Below, piece by piece: positions 1 through 4,502 of a stretch of 5,571 nt of DNA. A program made the translations under genes and the position numbers. Origin of the DNA: Promethearchaeota archaeon (GTDB lineage: Archaea > Asgardarchaeota > Lokiarchaeia > Sigyniarchaeales > SOKP01); assembly GCA_019058135.1 (NCBI GenBank), contig JAHLWE010000309.1, forward strand, positions 1 to 5,571, written 5' to 3'. Positions within the stretch are counted from its first letter, which is position 1. Every line of letters starts with the position of its first letter. The notes below the pieces were generated by a model. It ran no database searches. It saw only the letters and a list, made by a program, of their open reading frames with translations, and was not told the DNA's origin.

Positions 1-149
1 ACTAAATACATTGCAAATGAAGAGCCTACACCTCCAGCTCCTATTTGCAGTACTTTTGACTTTAATAATTTTTCTTGTCCTATTTCTCCAATTTCTGGGC
101 TAATTAACTGCCTTGCATATCTTATTTTTTGTTCTTCAGATAATGTCAT
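1..149 (-). CDS. ThiF/MoeB/HesA-family E1-like adenylyltransferase, N-terminal fragment
   Basis: The reading frame opens with ATG at 149 and runs off the left edge after 49 full codons. The fragment carries two hallmarks of the family. The first is the N-terminal helix motif RYARQL (residues 10-15), followed by a PEIGEIGQEKL-like stretch. The second is the glycine-rich nucleotide-binding loop GAGGVGS (residues 37-43) after a short beta strand. Family members adenylate the C-terminus of a ubiquitin-like sulfur carrier (ThiS, MoaD) or of a ubiquitin-like modifier, feeding thiamine, molybdopterin, tRNA thiolation or protein conjugation. The part that would tell these apart (catalytic cysteine, zinc-binding CxxC pairs) lies outside the window, so no symbol is given. 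The start is supported by an AGGAG ten bases upstream. The gene diverges from the B3/B4 gene. Confidence 0.88.
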   Translation of the reverse strand, partial: MTLSEEQKIRYARQLISPEIGEIGQEKLLKSKVLQIGAGGVGSSFAMYL

Positions 150-159
150 AATTCTACTA

Positions 160-164
160 CTCCT
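160..164 (-). promoter_or_regulatory. Shine-Dalgarno site of the E1-like gene
   Basis: AGGAG on the minus strand, 10 nt before the ATG at 149. It is the only clear Shine-Dalgarno sequence before a gene start in this window; the other starts have none. It supports the start choice and implies a leadered transcript for this gene. Confidence 0.55.
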
Positions 165-173
165 ATTTTTTCT

Positions 174-181
174 TTATTAAA
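174..181 (-). promoter_or_regulatory. TATA-like element upstream of the E1-like gene
   Basis: TTTAATAA on the minus strand, centred about 28 nt before the ATG at 149. The distance would fit a leaderless transcript, but that would exclude the AGGAG from the mRNA. Initiation from the more distant ATATTTAAAA (213-222 read on the minus strand) would instead keep it. The two signals conflict, so this box is weakly supported in a very AT-rich spacer. Confidence 0.3.
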
Positions 182-185
182 TTTG

Positions 186-205
186 GTTGATTAAAAAAGA
201 TCAAC
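186..205. promoter_or_regulatory. dyad in the divergent promoter, possible operator
   Basis: GTTGAT (186-191) and ATCAAC (200-205) form a perfect 6-bp inverted repeat separated by 8 A-rich bases. It lies between the two TATA-like elements of the divergent gene pair, a typical place for a dimeric regulator to bind. No regulator gene is visible in the window and the arms are short, so chance is possible. Confidence 0.25.
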
Positions 206-212
206 ATAATTG

Positions 213-222
213 TTTTAAATAT
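213..222 (+). promoter_or_regulatory. TATA-like element of the B3/B4 gene
   Basis: TTTTAAATAT, an archaeal-type TATA box candidate. Initiation about 25 nt downstream of its centre would fall near position 243. That is inside the extended reading frame (from GTG 224) but upstream of ATG 266, so it favours the ATG as the real start with a leader of roughly 20 nt. Read in the opposite direction it is also TATA-like and could serve the E1-like gene. Confidence 0.35.
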
Positions 223-265
223 TGTGATTAGAATTTATTATTTGCTAAAAAATAAAAATAATAAT

Positions 266-964
266 ATGGATATTTTAAAATTTTCAGAAGATTTAGTGAA
301 TAGCGATATAAAATTATCTCTAAGTTGTATTATTTTTAATGGTATATCGGTTAAAAGGGAGCATTCTCAAAAATTAGATAAATATATATCTGAAATTTCA
401 AAAAAGGTTAAGGATACTTACACTCTTGAAACCATTAAAGATAATGAGATTATTCGAAAATATCGAGATTTTAACTGGCATTATCTAAAAATTGACCCAC
501 CTAAAATTAGACCTTCTGCTGAGGCATTGATAAGAAGAATTTTAGGGGATAAGAACATTCCTCAGATCTCTAATATTGTTGATGCATATAATTGGGTATC
601 AATAGAAACGTTGATTCCCATAGGTGCCTATGATTTTGATGTTTTAACATATCCGATGACAGTAAGATATTCTAAAGAAAATGAAGAATTCGTACAATTA
701 GGGGGAAAAGTAATCTCATTAAAAGGAAACGAGATTATTCTTGTAGATGCCTCAAATAGAGTAATTTTCCAATATCCTTATAGAGATGCAGATTTCAGTA
801 AAGTAACAAACAAAACAAAAAATCTATTACTAATTTCTTATGGTGTACCAGGAATATCTATAGAATTATTAGAGAATTCTTTAAAGAAATTTAATTACGT
901 GCTTGAAATAATTTCCGATACCCAATTTTCTAGTTCAGAAATAAAAAAAATAAAAAATTATTAA
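266..964 (+). CDS. stand-alone B3/B4 (PheRS beta-related) domain protein
   Basis: A 232-residue protein of the COG3382 type, related to the B3/B4 module of the phenylalanyl-tRNA synthetase beta subunit. In PheRS that module hydrolyses mischarged Tyr-tRNA(Phe). The domain covers about residues 60-220. Visible family motifs are YRDFNW (66-71) followed by DPPKIRPSAEALIRRIL (77-93), NIVDAYNWVSIET (103-115) with IPIGAYD (117-123), and the YPYRDAD region (171-177). No synthetase catalytic core or tRNA-anticodon domain is present, so this is a free-standing factor, probably cytosolic. A trans-editing or tRNA/amino-acid-binding role is inference from the domain. The frame extends upstream to GTG 224, but I chose ATG 266: the extension is low-complexity (Lys/Asn) and the TATA-like box at 213-222 would overlap the GTG. 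There is no Shine-Dalgarno at either start. The gene converges with the zinc-ribbon gene 65 bp downstream. Confidence 0.85.
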   Translation: MDILKFSEDLVNSDIKLSLSCIIFNGISVKREHSQKLDKYISEISKKVKDTYTLETIKDNEIIRKYRDFNWHYLKIDPPKIRPSAEALIRRILGDKNIPQISNIVDAYNWVSIETLIPIGAYDFDVLTYPMTVRYSKENEEFVQLGGKVISLKGNEIILVDASNRVIFQYPYRDADFSKVTNKTKNLLLISYGVPGISIELLENSLKKFNYVLEIISDTQFSSSEIKKIKNY

Positions 965-983
965 AAAAAAGTTAGGTATAACC
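963..983 (+). repeat. left arm of an imperfect inverted repeat flanking the zinc-ribbon gene
   Basis: Eight A's followed by GTTAGGTATAACC. The reverse complement of 1380-1398 reads seven A's followed by GTTGGTATAACC, the same sequence lacking one A. The two arms bracket the zinc-ribbon gene and its promoter in inverted orientation. The left arm starts inside the stop codon of the B3/B4 gene. It could be a remnant of a small mobile unit, a protein-binding site or chance. Confidence 0.35.
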
Positions 984-993
984 ATAAATTTAG

Positions 994-1027
994 AAAAAAA
1001 AGATTAATTTATTTAAATTAAATTAAT
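994..1027 (-). terminator. palindrome plus T8 tract, terminator of the zinc-ribbon gene
   Basis: ATTAATTTA (1003-1011) and TAAATTAAT (1019-1027) form a 9-bp perfect stem around a 7-base loop. On the minus strand the stem starts 2 nt after the zinc-ribbon stop codon and is followed by eight T's (complement of 994-1001); a second T8 lies at 963-970. Archaeal termination depends mainly on T-tracts, so this is a reasonable terminator. The stem contains only A and T, so the hairpin itself is weak. It could also act for the convergent B3/B4 gene, although no T-tract follows on the plus strand. Confidence 0.5.
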
Positions 1028-1029
1028 AA

Positions 1030-1245
1030 TTATTTATTTGAAAATCCTAAAATAGTATCACAATGTGGGCAAGTAAACATTTTTATTAGGTAAATTCTTT
1101 TATTCTTGAATTGTTTTTCCGTCAATCCTGGAGAAAATTCTTCTCCGGAGAAATCATATGATGGATATTTGAATGTACCAGTTTCAATATTCTGAAAAAA
1201 ATCTTTAAGATGAACTTCTTTCTTGCAATATGGACATTTTCCCAT
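1030..1245 (-). CDS. small zinc-ribbon protein, 71 aa, unknown function
   Basis: A complete 71-residue protein with two zinc-knuckle pairs: CPYC at residues 4-7 and CPHC at 59-62, the latter within FTCPHCDTILGF. Four cysteines in two CxxC pairs are the ligand set of a zinc ribbon. The 51-residue spacer is long for a simple ribbon; it holds an aromatic- and acidic-rich stretch (about 16-40) and a basic stretch (about 43-50). There is no signal peptide or membrane helix, so it is cytosolic. I do not recognise a named family. DNA, RNA or protein binding is possible but unproven. The start is well supported: TATAAAA lies 23-29 nt upstream, which fits a leaderless mRNA beginning at or near the ATG, and the first CxxC begins at residue 4. 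It is transcribed alone, convergent with the B3/B4 gene and 276 bp downstream of the phosphodiesterase gene. Confidence 0.8.
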   Translation of the reverse strand: MGKCPYCKKEVHLKDFFQNIETGTFKYPSYDFSGEEFSPGLTEKQFKNKRIYLIKMFTCPHCDTILGFSNK

Positions 1246-1267
1246 AGATTTTTCACTTTATTTTTCA

Positions 1268-1274
1268 TTTTATA
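1268..1274 (-). promoter_or_regulatory. TATA box of the zinc-ribbon gene, leaderless spacing
   Basis: TATAAAA on the minus strand (within GATATAAAAT), centred 26 nt before the ATG at 1245. This is the canonical archaeal distance from TATA box to transcription start, so the mRNA probably begins at or within a few bases of the start codon. No Shine-Dalgarno is present, consistent with this. Confidence 0.6.
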
Positions 1275-1379
1275 TCGGAATTAATATGATACCTATAAAA
1301 AATTGAGTATTTATATCCATCTGGGTTATTTTTAGTCATTTGTAGAAAAAGATAATATATGAAAATATTTTTTTTTAAA

Positions 1380-1398
1380 GGTTATACCAACTTTTTTT
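1380..1398 (-). repeat. right arm of an imperfect inverted repeat flanking the zinc-ribbon gene
   Basis: On the minus strand this reads seven A's then GTTGGTATAACC. It matches the arm at 963-983 with a single one-base gap. The outer A-run overlaps the T7-AT-A7 palindrome at 1392-1407. The arms are about 400 bp apart and enclose only the zinc-ribbon gene. No target-site duplication can be distinguished in the A-rich flanks. Confidence 0.35.
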
Positions 1399-1489
1399 AT
1401 AAAAAAATTGATATATTACTCAATCTTCTTTTTTAATTTACTTATTAGCATCAATATTAAAGCTATTACCAAGAAAAACTTTTAGAAAT

Positions 1490-1498
1490 AAAAAAAAA
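1490..1498 (-). terminator. T9 tract after the phosphodiesterase gene
   Basis: Nine consecutive T's on the minus strand, beginning 24 nt after the stop codon of the phosphodiesterase gene, with no stable stem before them. Oligo-T runs on their own are enough to signal termination in archaea. The assignment rests on position and composition only. Confidence 0.4.
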
Positions 1499-1521
1499 GA
1501 GCATAGATTTCATCCATTTTC

Positions 1522-3006
1522 TTAATTATTTTCTCTCCTAATTAGAAAATTTAAAAGAATAACTGAAACCAAACAGAGAGTATTAATTGCAATCCATAAA
1601 CAATAATATAAATCGACAGGTAAATACCAGAGAGGTTGAGTCAAATCAGCAAATTTATGGGGGTCATTGGTTTTAACATAACTAACGCCTAAACACCAAA
1701 GTTGAGAATATCGCTCTATGAAGTCAACAGTGTATGCGACCACCGAAATATTTGCTTCCGAATACTCTTTAAATTGTGTATTACTCAAACTATAATGAGT
1801 GTTAATTTGATCATAATCAGAAGCTAAGAATTCCTCTACAGAACAAGCGCTCCTCATTTTTGTTATGTTAGGAGCTTTATCTTCTATCACGTTAAATAAT
1901 TCATCACCAGTGGGTATCCAAATCTTATCTTCAATACCCGTTGCTACAATTAAGTCTATACAAATATTGTAAAATTGCTGACGGTATGGATGACCCTCTG
2001 GAGGTCTTCTAAGGTCAAAATCAAATAATAGATTATTATCTCTAGTAAAATTTAAAGCTTCTTCGAATGTTGGAATTTTAATCCCACGATACTCTTCCGC
2101 TTGAGTAGGAGTGATAAGAGCCTTAGCTATAGCATAATATGGATCATTATCAACAAACCATGAACCTGCATCAAGTTGTTTAATCTCGGATAAAGTAAAA
2201 TTGCTCGCCCTTAAATTTGTACGATCAGGAAAAATCGCTTCAACATTAGTTGTTCGCTTGAGTGTAGAATCATGCATTAAAAAAGGTACTCCATCGTAAC
2301 TAATCATAACATCTGATTCCCACCCAATACATCCATAATTAACAGCTAATTCTGCAGCTTTAATTGTATTTTCCGGGGCAAGATGAGACGCCCCACGATG
2401 AGCAACGATACCAGGTTTAGGAGGTAAAGGTCCTTTAATAACATTTGCAGGCACATATAAAAAAGGCAGACTGAAGATAAATCCATAAGCCGTGAAAAAA
2501 CAAATTAAAATCAAAATGGATTTAGGTTGTTTTATTGATGTCTTTATTATTGAAATAATTGGGTCTAGAATAATTATTACGCCAATAGCAACTCCAATAA
2601 AAATTAATATATTTATAGTCTCAAAAAGATGATATACTATTGCAGCTTCCTCGCCGAATAGATTTAACATTATAAATAAAAGTGCATTAAAAATAACAAT
2701 AAGAATTATTGCAATAATTTTATGAACTATATGAGGATCAATTCTATTTATTGTAAATATATTTTTAAGATTGATTATTAATAAAACAGCAGAATATGCT
2801 AGTGAAATTCCAATGATAATCAAAAAAATTAGAATATAATTTGCTTTGAATCCTATGAAATCTCCAAGATATTCATTAAAATCTGCCCATATCGGTTCTA
2901 TCGCTATAAGTATCATTTCAAAAATAAACAGACTAACAAAAGCAATTATGAAAACTAGAAGCCATTTTTTTCCTTGTTTTCTATAAAATGATTCATACCA
3001 AGGCAT
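1522..3006 (-). CDS. six-helix membrane glycerophosphodiester phosphodiesterase, GDE2/GDE3-like
   Basis: A 494-residue integral membrane enzyme. Predicted helices are at about 15-37, 56-79, 95-117, 127-150 and 162-184, then a GDPD (GP-PDE) domain at about 198-455, then a sixth helix at 462-488. An odd number of helices before the domain places it opposite the N-terminus, most likely outside the cell. Catalytic motifs are intact: HRGA (H203, R204), APENT (210-214), the acidic metal ligands E230 and D232 in WESDVM, and the second histidine H245 in VPFLMHD. GDPDs hydrolyse glycerophosphodiesters to glycerol-3-phosphate and an alcohol. The helix layout, FDLRRPP (330-336), RTTNV (251-255), DAGSWF (279-284), LWC.GV and TNDPH motifs match animal GDE2/GDE3, from memory, better than GlpQ/UgpQ. 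Those enzymes cleave GPI anchors or glycerophosphodiesters at the surface; the substrate here is unknown. The usual ExK motif is replaced by DLR, as in that subfamily. The start at 3006 has no Shine-Dalgarno but has a TATA-like box about 29 nt upstream. It lies 99 bp downstream of the sulfatase stop. Confidence 0.88.
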   Translation of the reverse strand: MPWYESFYRKQGKKWLLVFIIAFVSLFIFEMILIAIEPIWADFNEYLGDFIGFKANYILIFLIIIGISLAYSAVLLIINLKNIFTINRIDPHIVHKIIAIILIVIFNALLFIMLNLFGEEAAIVYHLFETINILIFIGVAIGVIIILDPIISIIKTSIKQPKSILILICFFTAYGFIFSLPFLYVPANVIKGPLPPKPGIVAHRGASHLAPENTIKAAELAVNYGCIGWESDVMISYDGVPFLMHDSTLKRTTNVEAIFPDRTNLRASNFTLSEIKQLDAGSWFVDNDPYYAIAKALITPTQAEEYRGIKIPTFEEALNFTRDNNLLFDFDLRRPPEGHPYRQQFYNICIDLIVATGIEDKIWIPTGDELFNVIEDKAPNITKMRSACSVEEFLASDYDQINTHYSLSNTQFKEYSEANISVVAYTVDFIERYSQLWCLGVSYVKTNDPHKFADLTQPLWYLPVDLYYCLWIAINTLCLVSVILLNFLIRRENN

Positions 3007-3031
3007 AATAACTAAATATTCACTTCAATAA

Positions 3032-3039
3032 TTAATAAA
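3032..3039 (-). promoter_or_regulatory. TATA-like element of the phosphodiesterase gene
   Basis: TTTATTAA on the minus strand, centred about 29 nt before the ATG at 3006. The spacing fits a leaderless or nearly leaderless archaeal transcript. The sequence is weaker than the boxes of the zinc-ribbon and sulfatase genes and sits in a spacer that is almost all A and T. Confidence 0.35.
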
Positions 3040-3067
3040 AATTTAGATAAGAAAATAAATTTAAAAT

Positions 3068-3074
3068 AAAAAAA
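3068..3074 (-). terminator. T7 tract after the sulfatase gene
   Basis: Seven T's on the minus strand, followed after one A by four more, starting about 31 nt after the sulfatase stop. A weak stem (TTCC and GGAA around a 10-base loop, 3080-3097) precedes it. It lies upstream of the phosphodiesterase TATA-like box, so the two genes may be separate transcription units. Confidence 0.35.
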
Positions 3075-3105
3075 TTCAATTCCTACCGAAATGGGAAATA
3101 AGATT

Positions 3106-4425
3106 TTAATATTTATAAGAAACCCCATTTTGAGTTTTAATTTTCCCTTTCAGTATTGGATCATTTGTCTTTCTCATCCAATCAAACAGTTTTTGTTTTA
3201 ATTCAACTGCCACATTCTTGTAATTTGTATTATTAATTAAATTATTCTGCTCATTAGGATCTTTTTCAAGATCATAAAGTTCTTCTTTACTTCTCGGTTT
3301 ATTGTATTTATCTTGCATATATCTTCCAGAAAGATCTCTCATTATATCCATAGGTATTTGATATAACGTTTCTAACTTTTCAAAATTATATATATATTTA
3401 TACTTTTTTGTTCTTATACTTCTAATTGGATCATACATTTCATGAAAGGTTTTTTCTGTAAAGATTTCTTCTCGAAAGGATTGATTAATATTTTTAAGAA
3501 CAGGGAGGAAACTTTTTCCTTCTATATCTTTTGGTATATCTGCTCCAATAATGTCCAAAAGAGTAGGTAGTAAATCGATATTACTTATCATTTCATTTAC
3601 GACAGTTCCTCCTTTAAATTGATTTGAATTTAGCCAAGACATCAATAGTAGTGTTTTAATTCCAGGATCATATAATGTACATTTAGCTCTTGGAAAAGCA
3701 CTCCCATGATCAGTAGTATAAATAAATAAAATATTTTGTATTAATCCAGTTTCTTCTAAACTCTTTAAAATTTTCCCAATCAAATTATCCACAGCATGAA
3801 TGGCTCCATAAAATTGTCCAAGATCTTCTCTAATCATTGGATGGTCAGGTAAGAAAGGAGGAACCTTAACTTTCTCTGGTTCGACCGGATTCCCCCATAC
3901 AATAAAAGGTCTATGTACTTCAATCATTCCAATATTTACATAAAAAGGTAAATTATCATCTTTATGTTCTTGGAAAAATTTTAGAATCTTATTTTCCATG
4001 TATTTCTTAGAATATTTATATTCTTTTGTTCTTTTACTCACTGTGTCATATCCTAAGGAGGAGATATTATTACTTTCGTGTTGTAAACCAAGTAAATGTG
4101 TTGAATAACCATTCTCCTTCAAATACATTGGTAAAGTTCTATTGATACTAGGCAGTGTCCAACCTCTATTTACAAGTCCTATAAGCCCATTTTGGTGAGG
4201 ATATTTAGAAGTTTGAATACTTCCTCGGCTTGGAGAACACTGGGGTGCAGTACAGAAATAATTTGTAAATTTTACCCCATTGGAAGCGATTTCATCTATG
4301 TTTGGAGTATTAAGCGAATTAGGTATTTGTGGGTTATTATAACAACCGAGAAATTGACCTTGATCATGGGTTATGAATAAAACAATATTCGGTTTCTGCC
4401 CATCCATTTTCTTCTCTTTTGACAT
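3106..4425 (-). CDS. cysteine-type sulfatase, SGSH-like (heparan N-sulfatase-related)
   Basis: A 439-residue type I sulfatase, hydrolysing sulfate esters or sulfamates through a formylglycine made from cysteine. The modification signature CSPSR is at 63-67, followed by GSIQTSKYPHQNG as in SGSH-type enzymes. Other active-site elements are D21 near the N-terminus, H171 (EVHRPF), D239-H240 in YTTDHG and K248 before LYDPG. The C-terminal subdomain ends with the usual ELYDLEKDPNEQNNL stretch (382-396). Two positions depart from the classical pattern. The first Asp of the N-terminal DD pair is H20, and the GKxH motif reads GLQH (113-116), lacking the lysine. I recall HD and QH together in a bacterial SGSH-like subgroup, so they are probably subfamily traits. 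There is no signal peptide, so it is likely cytosolic; it needs a formylglycine-generating enzyme not seen here. The start is ambiguous: ATG 4425 or ATG 4407 (residue 7), the latter 26-27 nt from a strong TATA box. The substrate cannot be read from sequence. Confidence 0.9.
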   Translation of the reverse strand: MSKEKKMDGQKPNIVLFITHDQGQFLGCYNNPQIPNSLNTPNIDEIASNGVKFTNYFCTAPQCSPSRGSIQTSKYPHQNGLIGLVNRGWTLPSINRTLPMYLKENGYSTHLLGLQHESNNISSLGYDTVSKRTKEYKYSKKYMENKILKFFQEHKDDNLPFYVNIGMIEVHRPFIVWGNPVEPEKVKVPPFLPDHPMIREDLGQFYGAIHAVDNLIGKILKSLEETGLIQNILFIYTTDHGSAFPRAKCTLYDPGIKTLLLMSWLNSNQFKGGTVVNEMISNIDLLPTLLDIIGADIPKDIEGKSFLPVLKNINQSFREEIFTEKTFHEMYDPIRSIRTKKYKYIYNFEKLETLYQIPMDIMRDLSGRYMQDKYNKPRSKEELYDLEKDPNEQNNLINNTNYKNVAVELKQKLFDWMRKTNDPILKGKIKTQNGVSYKY

Positions 4426-4429
4426 ACTA

Positions 4430-4437
4430 TTATATAA
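4430..4437 (-). promoter_or_regulatory. TATA box of the sulfatase gene
   Basis: TTATATAA, a perfect match to an archaeal TATA box, within TAATTATATAA on the minus strand. Its centre is only 8-9 nt from the ATG at 4425, too close for that codon to be in the transcript. It is 26-27 nt from the ATG at 4407, the leaderless distance. If this box is used, translation starts at 4407 and the protein is 433 residues. Confidence 0.5.
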
Positions 4438-4502
4438 TTATTTTTTCTAATAAATAATGAAATTACTTACTTAAAAACAAATTTCTTAAAAATTATTCGA
4501 TT

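Larger units (their letters stand above)
1246..1521. other. AT-rich intergenic spacer without a gene
   Basis: This spacer separates the phosphodiesterase stop from the zinc-ribbon start. It contains the zinc-ribbon TATA box (1268-1274), the right inverted-repeat arm (1380-1398), a 16-bp palindrome of seven T's, AT and seven A's (1392-1407), a nine-T run on the plus strand (1368-1376) and the T9 tract that probably ends the phosphodiesterase transcript (1490-1498). I see no convincing coding sequence or structured RNA in it. Confidence 0.5.

Noticed and set aside
224..265. GTG-initiated N-terminal extension of the B3/B4 gene
   Set aside because: The 14 extra residues are low-complexity, there is no ribosome-binding site, and the TATA-like box at 213-222 directly abuts the GTG, which cannot be in a transcript initiated from it.
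1302..1424. 8-bp inverted repeat ATTGAGTA / TACTCAAT
   Set aside because: Short arms 107 bp apart with no extension; matches of this length are expected by chance in this window.
1359..1436. 25-codon plus-strand open frame in the spacer
   Set aside because: It is made of homopolymer-driven Phe/Lys/Leu codons, crosses the T7-AT-A7 palindrome and the inverted-repeat arm, and has no ribosome-binding site or family resemblance.
4192..4380. 62-residue plus-strand open frame
   Set aside because: It lies entirely inside the sulfatase gene, antisense to its most conserved region (CSPSR and the N-terminal core), and its product has no recognisable motif.
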